The notes under the pieces: generated by a model
What the model was told of the DNA's origin: nothing
The model's database searches: none
Seen by the model: only the letters and a program-made list of their open reading frames with translations
Part shown: positions 1 through 8,639 of the stretch, in pieces
How positions within the stretch are numbered: position 1 is the first letter of the stretch
How the letters are laid out: the number at the start of each line of letters is the position of its first letter
Translations under genes and position numbers: made by a program
Assembly: GCF_902829255.1 (NCBI RefSeq)
Contig: NZ_CADEPK010000009.1
Coordinates: forward strand, 1 to 64,000
Length of the DNA: 64,000 bases
Reading direction: 5' to 3'
Origin: Metabacillus niabensis
Lineage (GTDB): Bacteria > Bacillota > Bacilli > Bacillales > Bacillaceae

Positions 1-433
1 GGATATAATTATAATAATAAGCATTTTTCAAGCTATCCATTAAGTATTTTTGCAACATATAAGAAATCTTCACTTCAATAAAAAGAGATTTCATATAGAA
101 TACGCTTTCAAACCATCACACCTAATAGCATATATATAAAGTATTCAGTTACAATTTTTTGTAAAATGGATGCTTATTACAATCCTAGAATAAGTCCATT
201 TGCAAAAGGATATGCTTTAGAAGTTTTTGTTAGGATCCTGTAATAATATGCAGTTTCCCACATGGTTTTATGCTATAAGGGTTGATGAAAATTAGATAAT
301 AAAAAGAAAATACCTTCTTAACAAAAAGTGGAATCCCTTTTTCTTAAAAAGGATGAAACACTGTAACAAGCTACTCCTTTATTTTTGTTTCGTAAGGTTT
401 ATTGTGGATTGGCAACTTATAGGAGGTGGTAAA
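1..433. other. Gene-free left edge upstream of yqhP
   Basis: This AT-rich stretch has no open frame with a ribosome-binding site. In B. subtilis the neighbour here is yqhQ, transcribed away from yqhP, so this would be the divergent intergenic region. That is inference, because yqhQ is outside the window. I see no clear promoter motif or repeat beyond runs of A and T. Confidence 0.5.
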
Positions 434-802
434 ATGAATCAAAATATCATGAAAGGTATCATTGTAGCAATTCTTATTTTAGGAGTCATTGGAATCATTT
501 CCAACCCTTTTTGGTTATTTAGACAAATCGCATTTATGGCAATCCTTGCGATAATCATTTATCTCGTTTACCGTCTTTTTATGAGGAAAAGAATGAGTAA
601 GGAATATGCTTCATATCTGAAAGCTGCAAAACAATCTAAAAAACGATTCAATGACAAGGGAAATCGCCAATCAAATATTCGTAGTTTTTCTCAGGCAAAA
701 AAACAGACAAAAGCCTCTGCAATAAAAAAGAAAAAACAGTCAACACACCTAACTGTTATCGAAGGAAAAAAGGGTAAAAAGAAAAATAGAGCACATCTTT
801 AA
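434..802 (+). CDS. yqhP: YqhP / SA1362-family small membrane protein
   Basis: The 122-residue protein has two hydrophobic segments near the N-terminus (about residues 8-27 and 30-50), followed by a strongly basic, Lys-rich tail. This fits a small membrane protein with a cytoplasmic basic C-terminus. The ATG at 434 is chosen because AGGAGGTGG lies at 421-429 with good spacing; the frame extends upstream to 353 but has no Shine-Dalgarno there. Its position next to the patatin gene matches yqhP of B. subtilis. The stop overlaps the end of the convergent patatin gene by 4 bp. The function of the family is not known to me. Confidence 0.75.
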   Translation: MNQNIMKGIIVAILILGVIGIISNPFWLFRQIAFMAILAIIIYLVYRLFMRKRMSKEYASYLKAAKQSKKRFNDKGNRQSNIRSFSQAKKQTKASAIKKKKQSTHLTVIEGKKGKKKNRAHL

Positions 803-1692
803 TACGTCCATGTTTTTAAAAATTCGATTGTTCGTTTTTCACCTAGCTCAATTAGAGCTAGTTTTTTTTCTTCATCTAATGAAAATTCTGTCGTCACAAT
901 ATCATCCACCGGAATAAAGATAATATCTTTTTCATGCCTACTTGAAATATGACGACTATCATGAGCATCTTTCATTGTTTCAAAAAGTGCACTAAACAAT
1001 TCGATAGCATTATTTATTTTTCGTTTTGGGCGTTCAGTTTCTTTCATGCTTAATTTAATTCCAAGTACTGGCCTCGATTTCGTTTTATTTGTCTTTTTAT
1101 CATGTTGAAAAAGCCAAATCGGAAAATTACTTAATACTCCTCCATCGACTATAATATTTGTTCCTGTAGATGAAGCTAATCGAACTGGTTCAAAAAAATA
1201 AGGTAAGCTACAACTCATCCTTACTGCTCTTGCGACTGAAAATGATTCCGGGTGGATACCATATTTATGGAGGTCATCTGGGAGAACTATTAATCTACCG
1301 TTCGTTAAATCTGAGGCTATCACCCTAAATGAACCTTTTGGTATATCTGCAAATGTAACAATCCCTTTATCCTTTAATTTCATAACAAGCCATTCCTCAA
1401 GCTTATTCCCTTTATATAAGCCTAAATTCCAATATAATGAGAGCCATTTCGTAAGCGAAAAAGGAATTAACGATTTCCTTTCATCTAGAAACATTTTCAA
1501 ATCAATTTCTTCCATCATCTCTAATATTTCATCAGCAGTATATCCAGCTATTACAAATGCAGAAATAATTGACCCTGCACTAGTTCCAGCCAATCGTTTG
1601 AATTTAAATCCTTTCATTTCAATTGCTTTGAATGCTCCAATAAGAGCAAAACCTTTAATTCCTCCTCCAGAAAACACACCGTCTATGTACAT
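799..1692 (-). CDS. yqhO: Patatin-like phospholipase family protein YqhO
   Basis: The 297-residue protein has a patatin fold. An oxyanion motif SGGGIKG lies close to the start, the nucleophile elbow GTSAGS (Ser) near residue 37, and the Asp of the catalytic dyad in VDGG near residue 183. Family members hydrolyse acyl esters of lipids; the substrate of YqhO is not established. The ATG at 1692 directly follows GGAGGGGAGAAA. An upstream in-frame start at 1746 lacks such a signal. It sits between yqhP and mntR as in B. subtilis and is probably monocistronic. Confidence 0.85.
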   Translation of the reverse strand: MYIDGVFSGGGIKGFALIGAFKAIEMKGFKFKRLAGTSAGSIISAFVIAGYTADEILEMMEEIDLKMFLDERKSLIPFSLTKWLSLYWNLGLYKGNKLEEWLVMKLKDKGIVTFADIPKGSFRVIASDLTNGRLIVLPDDLHKYGIHPESFSVARAVRMSCSLPYFFEPVRLASSTGTNIIVDGGVLSNFPIWLFQHDKKTNKTKSRPVLGIKLSMKETERPKRKINNAIELFSALFETMKDAHDSRHISSRHEKDIIFIPVDDIVTTEFSLDEEKKLALIELGEKRTIEFLKTWTY

Positions 1693-1746
1693 TTTCTCTC
1701 CCCTCCCACACATCTTCCTATAATAGTGTAAGAACAGAGAAAGCAA

Positions 1747-2010
1747 TTTAGACCTGTTGAAAATAAGAAAACCTTAAACTATTTAAACTACTGTCTTTGT
1801 ATAAACCTACCTATTCCTACTTCAAGTATTACTTTCAACTTGTGGCTTAGAAGTAGTCGTTTTGGTTGCTTTCCTCGTGCAGCGATTGCTTTCCGCGGGA
1901 TGGATATTTAGCTCAACATGAACCTATCCATGCATTCTACAGGAGTCTTACACTTACGCTCAAATCAACCTTTACAACGTTTATTAAAACAACACTATTT
2001 TGGAAAGAGT
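1747..2010. repeat. Decayed intergenic repeat upstream of yqhO
   Basis: At about 1860-1960 lies a segment richer in GC than its surroundings. It contains GCTTTCCGCGGGATGG and, about 50 bp on, CAGGAGTCTTACACTTACGC. Both resemble the ends of a repeat that I know to be scattered between genes in many Bacillus genomes. The copy is degenerate and has no open frame. Other weaker relatives in the window lie near 38,460-38,590, 55,310-55,420 and 56,500-56,610. Confidence 0.4.
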
Positions 2011-2050
2011 AAAATAAAAAGAGAGGATAAGTTCATTAACATATCCTCTC
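2011..2050 (-). terminator. Rho-independent terminator after mntR
   Basis: An inverted repeat GAGAGGATA / TATCCTCTC (2021-2029 and 2042-2050) is followed on the minus strand by a T-rich run. It lies directly downstream of the mntR stop. Confidence 0.8.
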
Positions 2051-2060
2051 TTCCCATATC

Positions 2061-2477
2061 CTAATCATCACTTTTTTGTATATTCCTCAATGTCGCAACT
2101 CTTTGCTCATCTTCTTCGAAAAATTGGACTAGATCTCCAATACGATCAATTGCATTCCAGCTTAAGTGATGCTCTATTCCCTCTACATCATTATATATTT
2201 TATCCTCATCTACCCCTATGATTCTTAAAAATTGTTCGAGAAGGTCATGACGATAAACGAGTCTTTTTCCTGTCTTTTTACCTTTGTTTGTTAATACAAG
2301 TCCACGGTATTTTTCATAAATTAAATAATCATCTTTATCTAATTTTTGAACCATTTTTGTAACAGAGGAGGGGTGAACTGCCAAAGCCTCAGCAATATCT
2401 GAAACACGTGCATATCCTTTATCTTCTATTAATAAATAAATTTGTTCTATATAATCTTCCATACTTGGTGTTGGCAT
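2061..2477 (-). CDS. mntR: Manganese-responsive transcriptional regulator MntR
   Basis: This DtxR-family regulator of 138 residues (B. subtilis MntR has 142) represses Mn2+ uptake genes when Mn2+ is bound. The N-terminal winged helix-turn-helix contains the recognition region [12 protein letters not shown]. The metal ligands Asp8 and Glu11 near the N-terminus, the later His in the YRHDLLEQF stretch, and the Glu/His set in [10 protein letters not shown] are present. The dimerisation domain follows, and the usual C-terminal tail is slightly shorter. The neighbourhood yqhO-mntR-lipM matches B. subtilis except that nrdJ is inserted. I see no transporter gene under its control in the window. Confidence 0.95.
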   Translation of the reverse strand: MPTPSMEDYIEQIYLLIEDKGYARVSDIAEALAVHPSSVTKMVQKLDKDDYLIYEKYRGLVLTNKGKKTGKRLVYRHDLLEQFLRIIGVDEDKIYNDVEGIEHHLSWNAIDRIGDLVQFFEEDEQRVATLRNIQKSDD

Positions 2478-2595
2478 AAAGTTCCCTCCAAATTGCGCCG
2501 TCTTTAAACGAAATCAAATTAATTTTACATGAGAAATGAGTGCATGACAAGGAAGAAAAGCTTAATAGCCTTTAGTTAATTAGGAGGCACAAAAA

Positions 2596-2649
2596 TTGCA
2601 GCCGCCCTTGTCATTTAATCTTTTTAAAAGCCGCTTACACGATCTCTAA
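2596..2649 (+). CDS. Possible 17-residue small ORF with strong ribosome-binding site
   Basis: AGGAGG at 2582-2587 precedes a TTG at 2596, which opens a 17-codon frame ending in TAA at 2647-2649. The predicted peptide begins MQPPLSFNLFKS. It lies in the gap between the two minus-strand genes mntR and nrdJ, on the opposite strand. I do not recognise a family. The perfect Shine-Dalgarno is the only support, so this could be chance. Confidence 0.2.
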   Translation: MQPPLSFNLFKSRLHDL

Positions 2650-2687
2650 ATGTGAACACAAAGAATTTGATATTTCTTTTCATTCTG

Positions 2688-2716
2688 AAAAAAGAGTCTG
2701 ACGATATGTCAGACTC
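2688..2716 (-). terminator. Terminator after nrdJ
   Basis: Inverted repeat GAGTCTGAC / GTCAGACTC (2694-2702 and 2708-2716) with a T run on the minus strand, just past the nrdJ stop at 2731. Confidence 0.85.
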
Positions 2717-2730
2717 CCTAAAATCAAGAT

Positions 2731-5642
2731 TTATAAGCCACACTTTAATTGGGCACCACAACTAGTACAAGTATTACATCCGCCTAAATCCTCGACTGTA
2801 CCTTCTCGACAAACCGGACATGTATTCCCAACCTCATTACCAATAGTAACATCAGTGGAACGCAGGTCATTGATTGTATCTACTAATACAACCTTCCCTT
2901 TTTCCTTATTGTCAACATCTTCGACATCGTCAAATGTATTTTCTTCTGCCTTTAATGTTAATACTTGTGTATCTCGGCTACCGTCAACATAAACGGTACC
3001 ACCTTTAGCTCCACCTTTGTATAATCTCTCATATACTTTTTCAACTTGGTCAACAGTATATCCTTTAGGAGCATTTACTGTCTTGCTAATCGAGCTATCA
3101 ATCCAACGCTGAATTACACATTGTACATCGGCATGCGCTTCAGGAGCTAATTCCATCGCAGATACGAAAAATGATGGTAAGTTATTTGGATCCGCTTCTG
3201 GATGGCGATCTAAATATTCTTGTACGATATCTGCTTTTACTTCAATAAATTTCCCTAATCTACCGCTTCTGAAATATGAGAATGAAAAATATGGCTCTAA
3301 TCCTGTTGACACGCCAACCATAGTTCCTGTAGAACCTGTTGGAGCAACTGTTAACAAATGAGAGTTACGAATACCATATTGTTTAACACCTTCACGAATA
3401 TCTTCAGGCATTTTACTCATAAATCCAGTTTGTGTAAATGCTTCACGAAGACGTGTTGTCTCCCCTTCTTCTTCACCGACTAAGAAAGGAAAACTACCTT
3501 TTTCTTTCGCTAATTCTATAGAAGCACGATAAGCAGTTGTCGCGATTGTTTCAAACACTTTATCAACTAACTCATTACCTTTTTCAGAACCATATTCTGT
3601 TTCACAGTAAATAAGTAGGTCATGTAACCCCATTACACCTAAACCTACACGACGTTCACCAAGGGCTTGGTGTTTGTTTTCAGGCAGAAAATAAGGTGTT
3701 GCATCAATGACGTTATCTTGCATGCGAACTCCGATTTCAACTGTTTTTCTTAATTTTTCAAAATCAACAGTCTTTGTTTCCTTATTCGCCATTTCAGCTA
3801 AATTTACCGCCGCTAAATTACAAACAGAGTATGGAGCAAGTGGTTGTTCACCACATGGATTCGTTGCTACAACCTGTTGACCATATGCTTTTGCATTTGT
3901 CATATCATTCGCATTATCAATAAAGAAAATTCCTGGCTCAGCAGAATACGTTGCACATATGTTGATTAGATTCCACAAGTCTCTTGCTCTAATTTTACGA
4001 TACGTACGAACTTTATATCCTTGCTTTTCCCATTCACGAACATCTCCGACTTTATGCCAATTTTCATTGTAGGCTTTCATATTCTCTTCATCGTAGCTTT
4101 CTACGTCTGGGAAACGTAGTTCATACTCAGCATCCTTTTCAACAGCATCCATAAAATCTTTTGTTAAAGTAACTGAAATATTAGCACCCGTTAAAAACTC
4201 TGGATTATGAACACTATATGTTCCACCCGTACGAAGCTTTAATTCCGCTTCTTTAATGATTTTTTCACTGAATCCACCAGTTCCAGGTATTTGTTTGTAA
4301 TTAACAATCCCCTGATACATATCGATTTCTTGTTGAGTTAACGGTGTGAATTTTAGTTTATCTTGTGCATATTTCTTAATTGCTTCATCTTTTGTATTTT
4401 CAATTAAATAGCGCAAAATTCTAGGGTTTTGCATTTTAGATATTATAAATTCGATGATATCAGGATGCCAATCTGCAAGCATAATCATCTGTGCACCACG
4501 CAATTTGTTACTCCTCATTTGTTAGAGGGGCTAGGTCATTTCTGCCTAACTCTCATGCTTTCACATGAGTTCGGACTATATCATCAAGGAATATTCATTC
4601 CCTGTCTCGTACCTCAAAAGAAGTTCTTCTTTTGATCTACTTATACCTTATTGTAAAAACGTAGGTACTTTCGATAGTCTCTGAACGTTCATCTTAGTTT
4701 CCTAAGATGCTTCGCTGCTGATTGCCCATTATTTATATTCATCATTTTCAAACCTTCACGGTCACTGTTGCCAGTCACGTTGTGGTTGATGAATCTTTAG
4801 GGTGTTCCAGCAATTCACGAGATTTTATTCCCGCCGTGTGGATTTAAGATTTAACGGGAACCACCTTGCTCAACAAGATGTGTTAATTTAGCGATATCAT
4901 CTAACCAAGATACCGAACCAGATGATTTACCATTTACACCACGTGCAAGTGTATTTCGAGGACGCAATGTTGAACCATTTGTTCCAACTCCACCACCACG
5001 ACTCATAATCTCCATTACTTGTTTCCGATGCTCAGAAATTCCTTCACGGGAGTCTTTTACAAATGGCATAACATAACAGTTAAAATACGTTACATCAGTG
5101 CCTGCCCCAGCTCCATATAAGACACGTCCTGCTGGGATAAAATTCAAATTCACTAGCTCTTGATAAAACTTTTCAAACCATTCTTTACGCTTTGCTTCCG
5201 TTTTTTCTACCGATGCCAATCCTGTCGCGTTACGTTTTGCAATTTGTTCGTAATAGATTTCAAGTGGTTTTTCAATGACGTCTAAAGAGCGTTTCACAAT
5301 TCCTGTTTCAACTTCCTCAGGATTATCTAGTGAGTGGCGATACTCTTCTTCAACTAGCACACTTGCCGTTTTCGTTTGCCAATCAATTTCTCTAACATAT
5401 CCAAGTCCACGTGCAGGAAACTTAGGATCCTCTTTTATTGTTAAAACAACAAAATCCCCTTCTGATAATGTAATCTTCTCTGTATCCTTAAACGTATAAC
5501 GATCAAGCATAACCAGCCTTGATACACCTTTATGGGTCAACTTCATATCATCTGTTATAGGATGGACTTGTGGAAATGCAGAAATATCTTTATTTAACTT
5601 TTCTACATTTAGTTCCATCTTTTGCTCTGTAACAACAGTCAT
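2731..5642 (-). CDS. nrdJ: Adenosylcobalamin-dependent (class II) ribonucleotide reductase, split by a group I intron
   Basis: The enzyme reduces ribonucleotides to deoxyribonucleotides using coenzyme B12. The gene is in two exons, 5642-4854 and 4500-2731. Joining them restores the frame across GGSR|RGAQM and gives about 852 residues. Visible motifs are FNCYVMPF in exon 1, NPCGEQPL followed by SVCNLAAVNL in exon 2 (catalytic and redox cysteines), and a Cys-rich redox tail (CPVC, CNTC, SCG). The start at 5642 is chosen for AAGGAG 8 bases upstream; an in-frame Met at 5696 has no such signal. Without splicing, exon 1 meets a TAA immediately after the splice site, so an active enzyme depends on splicing. 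The gene is absent from this position in B. subtilis. Confidence 0.92.
4501..4853 (-). ncRNA. ORF-less group I self-splicing intron in nrdJ
   Basis: The 353-nt insertion reads on the minus strand. The 5' exon ends in U (…TTCCCGT) and the intron ends in G directly before CGTGGTGCACAG, the group I signature. An internal guide GCGGGAA about 15 nt into the intron pairs perfectly with exon TTCCCGT, including the U-G wobble at the splice site (P1). Core elements include GGGCAATCAGCAGCGAAGC, a P7-type pair TTCAGAGACTA / ATAGTCCGA, and a P9 hairpin CTCATG-TGAAAG-CATGAG near the 3' end. No homing-endonuclease frame fits inside, so it is immobile on its own or depends on a nuclease elsewhere. Splice sites are inferred from reading-frame restoration and P1. 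Confidence 0.92.
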
Positions 5643-5709
5643 TGTAACAACTCCTTGTTCTATCTCTCTATTAAATCTTCTGATTAAATTTATCACATCG
5701 CACCAAACA

Positions 5710-5758
5710 ATTCAATATATAGTATCTGTTTTTTTAAACATAATACTATATGTAGTTT
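5710..5758 (-). promoter_or_regulatory. Pair of NrdR-like boxes upstream of nrdJ
   Basis: Two 16-bp AT-rich near-palindromes occur: ATACTATATATTGAAT (minus strand, 5725-5710) and ATACTATATGTAGTTT (plus strand, 5743-5758). Their centres are 33 bp apart, about three helical turns. This matches the paired box arrangement bound by NrdR, the repressor of ribonucleotide reductase genes. They lie 70-115 bp upstream of the nrdJ start, overlapping the expected promoter. NrdR itself is not in the window. Confidence 0.65.
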
Positions 5759-6100
5759 TCAGTTCAACAAACTAGTAATTTGTCAAATTACTAACTCATT
5801 AAAAACATAAGAAATAATGAGTTATTATTAGATTACATGTCGAAAAATGCATTTTTTGAAGGATTTTGTCTCTTGCACAAACTAAAATATCTAAAACACT
5901 ACTCCTTTATAGGTTTTCTTTCGTGTTTGTCGAATAATTTTTATCTGATTTAGTATGCTGTTGGACTATATCCTTTAAATATGGATGGTTGTATTTCCTT
6001 GTTTATATTGTTTGCAATCGATTCTAGATTTGATAAATTTTTAGTTTCAACTAAACATTTGCTAATAGTATAACAAACGGAACAAATGTTCGCAAGAGAA
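5759..6100. other. Gene-free gap between nrdJ and lipM
   Basis: About 340 bp of AT-rich sequence without a plausible gene. I looked for a cobalamin riboswitch, which would suit a B12-dependent enzyme, and could not recognise its conserved B12-box on either strand. Confidence 0.4.
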
Positions 6101-6126
6101 ATGCGCAACCATTCGGATTGCGCATT
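6101..6126 (-). terminator. Hairpin after lipM
   Basis: Inverted repeat ATGCGCAA / TTGCGCAT just downstream of the lipM stop. The T run following it on the minus strand is weak, so termination is probable rather than certain. Confidence 0.55.
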
Positions 6127-6131
6127 ATTGC

Positions 6132-6968
6132 TTATCTTTTATAATTCCATTCATCCGTCTCATATTTTTCTTTAGCAATTTTCTCTACTACTATAATTTC
6201 TTCCTTTGTAAGCTCATAAGGTTCTAACTCAATATTTAAACCTTCTTCAAAACCTTTTTTAAACGCTTCTTTTGCTTCTGTAATGGTTACCGGCTTTTCT
6301 CGTAAGGAATTTGCCGCAACCGCCTTATCTTTAAAAGCACGCTGCATTCTTTCTCTTACACGATCATTTGGATATTTAAATAAATCGAAAAGCATATCTT
6401 CATCTAAATCAAGGAGAATTGAGCCGTGTTGTAAGATAACACCTTTTTGTCGCGTTTGCGCACTCCCAGCTACCTTTCTTCCCTCAACAACAAGCTCATA
6501 CCATGAAGGTGCATCAAAACATACTGCTGAACGAGGTGATTTCAACCCTTGTTTTTCCTCATCTGTCCGAGGAATAGAAAAATATGCATCTAATCCGAGA
6601 TTTTTAAACCCTTCTAATATACCTTCTGAGATAACTCGATATGCCTCAGTAACTGTTTTTGGCATATCTGGATGTTCCTCAGATACGATGACACTATATG
6701 TAAGCTCTTTATCGTGGAGAACCCCTCTTCCACCTGTTGGGCGTCTTACAAAGCCTAATCCATATTTTTTAACTGCTTCTAAATTAATTTCCTTCTCAAC
6801 TTTTTGAAAATAACCAATAGATAATGTTGCAGGATCCCATCCATAAAACCGGATTGTTGGAGGAATTTTCCCTTCACTATGCCAATCAAGCAACGCTTCG
6901 TCTAATGCCATATTAAAGGTTGGAGAGCAGTTACCCGAATCAATAAATCGCCATACTTCTTTTGCCAT
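6132..6968 (-). CDS. lipM: Octanoyl-[GcvH]:protein N-octanoyltransferase LipM
   Basis: LipM moves octanoate from acyl carrier protein to GcvH, the first step of lipoate assembly in Bacillus. The protein is 278 residues, the same length as in B. subtilis, when started at the ATG at 6968, which follows AAGGG. The upstream GTG at 6986 has no Shine-Dalgarno. Family motifs include [12 protein letters not shown] in the N-terminal half and the catalytic cysteine in [10 protein letters not shown] near residue 150. [10 protein letters not shown] and the terminal DEWNYKR are also typical. It is flanked by nrdJ and yqhL. The glycine-cleavage genes usually found near yqhL are not in this window. Confidence 0.95.
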   Translation of the reverse strand: MAKEVWRFIDSGNCSPTFNMALDEALLDWHSEGKIPPTIRFYGWDPATLSIGYFQKVEKEINLEAVKKYGLGFVRRPTGGRGVLHDKELTYSVIVSEEHPDMPKTVTEAYRVISEGILEGFKNLGLDAYFSIPRTDEEKQGLKSPRSAVCFDAPSWYELVVEGRKVAGSAQTRQKGVILQHGSILLDLDEDMLFDLFKYPNDRVRERMQRAFKDKAVAANSLREKPVTITEAKEAFKKGFEEGLNIELEPYELTKEEIIVVEKIAKEKYETDEWNYKR

Positions 6969-7160
6969 ATTGTAACCCTTCTTCACAAAAAATTTTCTAT
7001 TTTAGTCTAGCAGAACTTCAATAAGAAGAAAATAATATTGCATGATTAGCTAATGACATTTTAGTGAAGCTCTTATATAATAATAAAAGTCTATAAAAGT
7101 TCCTAAGAACTTATTTTTTAATATTGAAAATGAGATTACAACATAAAGGGAGCGAAAAAA

Positions 7161-7547
7161 TTGTCAATTTCAACTTGGATTCTTATCATTTTAGCAGTAG
7201 CGCTAATTGGTTATGCTGTGTTTACCTTTTTCTATCAAAGAAAAATAATGAAACAGTTAACAGAAGAGGAATTTCGTGCTGGATATCGTAAAGCACAATT
7301 AATTGATGTTCGGGAACCTAATGAATTTGAAGCTGGCCATATTTTAGGAGCAAGAAACATCCCTCTTTCCCAGCTTCGTCAGCGTTACAAAGAAATAAGA
7401 CAAGACCAGCCTGTATACTTATATTGTCAAAATACAGTACGTAGTGGTCGAGCAGCTCAAATGCTGAGAAAAAAGGGCTATACTGATCTTAACTGTCTGA
7501 AAAGCGGCTTTAAAGGTTGGACAGGCAAGATTAAAAAGAAAAACTAA
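7161..7547 (+). CDS. yqhL: Membrane-anchored rhodanese-like protein YqhL
   Basis: The 128-residue protein has one N-terminal transmembrane segment (about residues 5-25) and a single rhodanese domain. It carries DVREPNEFEAGHI and the active-site loop YCQNTVRSGRA with its cysteine. Rhodaneses transfer sulfane sulfur; the physiological acceptor of YqhL is unknown. The start is TTG, preceded by AAAGGGAG. It is divergent from lipM, as in B. subtilis. Confidence 0.9.
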   Translation: MSISTWILIILAVALIGYAVFTFFYQRKIMKQLTEEEFRAGYRKAQLIDVREPNEFEAGHILGARNIPLSQLRQRYKEIRQDQPVYLYCQNTVRSGRAAQMLRKKGYTDLNCLKSGFKGWTGKIKKKN

Positions 7548-7550
7548 TGA

Positions 7551-7599
7551 AAAAAGCAAACTTATTCATCATTTGATGATATAGAGTTTGCTTTTTTTT
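7551..7599. terminator. Bidirectional terminator between yqhL and the MerR-like gene
   Basis: Inverted repeat AAAAAGCAAACT / AGTTTGCTTTTT with T runs on both strands, between convergent genes. Confidence 0.8.
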
Positions 7600-7626
7600 G
7601 CTTAATTCAAGGATAGTTAAACCGAA

Positions 7627-8304
7627 TTATTTAGCAAAGCCAATAAGCTGCTTTAACATAGCTATACCTGATTTCTGCTCTTGCTTATTGCGAACTTGTC
7701 TATCTTGATATTGTTTTAAAAACGCTAAAAATCTTTCCTCACGTTCATCTGTTTTCTTCAAAATAATTTCCCGTTCTTGGCGAATTGCCTCTTTATATAG
7801 TTCACGTTCTTCCTTTGAAGTAATAGATAAACTCGTAATCATTTCCTGTACATCTGAAAACTCAATTCTAGCAACTTCTGTTTGTAATTTCGCCGTGTCG
7901 ACAATCTTCTGTTGAACAGCCTCAATGATAGTTGCTTCTAGTTTAGATAGTCGATCATTTATATTGAGTAACTCCTTGACTTCTGCTGATTCTATAAAGT
8001 CAGAAATCCTATTAAGAGAATTTTTTAATTCATCGTTATCTTCGGTAGATTGACTTTCGACATGATGCATAGCCGTTTGCTTCTTCAGTAATTGCTTGAT
8101 TGTCATCGTATCAAGATGGTTATCTTTAAATGATTTTATCTTCCTAAACATTTCAATGTTTTCTGCAGACACTAATCTTGAATTGTTACTATCCCTTTCT
8201 ATTGTTAAAAACTCTGAAAATTCATTCTCCCAGCTTTTTAAGATAAATACTTTTTCCCCTATCAATGAAGCAGCTTTAGAAATTGTTACATACTTTGTTG
8301 TCAT
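7627..8304 (-). CDS. MerR-like DNA-binding protein with coiled-coil, plasmid-type
   Basis: The 225-residue protein has an N-terminal MerR-type helix-turn-helix (KYVTISKAASLIGEKVFILKSW) and MFRKIKSFKDNHLDTMTIKQLL before a long, charged helical middle with coiled-coil character. The tail contains ILKKTDEREERFLAFLKQYQ. This layout resembles MerR/DUF3967 proteins of large Bacillus plasmids and, more remotely, RacA. No function is assigned. The start at 8304 follows GGTGGAG. It sits exactly where B. subtilis synteny breaks between yqhL and glyS, so horizontal acquisition is plausible. Confidence 0.6.
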   Translation of the reverse strand: MTTKYVTISKAASLIGEKVFILKSWENEFSEFLTIERDSNNSRLVSAENIEMFRKIKSFKDNHLDTMTIKQLLKKQTAMHHVESQSTEDNDELKNSLNRISDFIESAEVKELLNINDRLSKLEATIIEAVQQKIVDTAKLQTEVARIEFSDVQEMITSLSITSKEERELYKEAIRQEREIILKKTDEREERFLAFLKQYQDRQVRNKQEQKSGIAMLKQLIGFAK

Positions 8305-8574
8305 TCTCTCCACCAACCCTTTATCTATTTACTTTATTTACTTAATTCTTCGTAGTAACTAGCAAATTCCTTCAAGACGACAAAGCTTCTAAAAACTAGT
8401 CATATTCTTTAAAGAAATTGGGGAATTCGGCAAGAATAGCTAAATATTCTTTTTTATTTGAAATGGTATTTCAGCAATACATGATTTCTTAGATATTCGG
8501 AAAGTCTAAACTACACATAATACATTCCTTCATTTTTGAAAAGAAATATGTTCTAAACATTTACTCTTTAGAAA
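8305..8574. other. Gap between the MerR-like gene and the glyS terminator
   Basis: AT-rich, with no supported gene. It presumably holds the promoter of the MerR-like gene, but I see no clear -35/-10 pair. Confidence 0.35.
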
Positions 8575-8598
8575 AAGAGCTGACAATTGGTCAGCTCT
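8575..8598 (-). terminator. Terminator after glyS
   Basis: Inverted repeat AGAGCTGAC / GTCAGCTCT followed by TTTTTC on the minus strand, about 40 bp past the glyS stop. Confidence 0.85.
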
Positions 8599-8639
8599 CA
8601 GGTTAAATTAAAATCCTCATCCGTACTGCTAATTACCTG

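Noticed and set aside
4429-4635. 68-codon plus-strand frame across the nrdJ intron
   Set aside because: It is antisense to the intron and exon 2, lacks a ribosome-binding site and is not a homing endonuclease.
5697-6131. Possible cobalamin riboswitch before nrdJ
   Set aside because: The conserved B12-box and helical core could not be found on either strand.
6283-6807. 174-codon plus-strand open frame
   Set aside because: It lies wholly antisense to lipM, whose product is conserved end to end, and has no ribosome-binding site.
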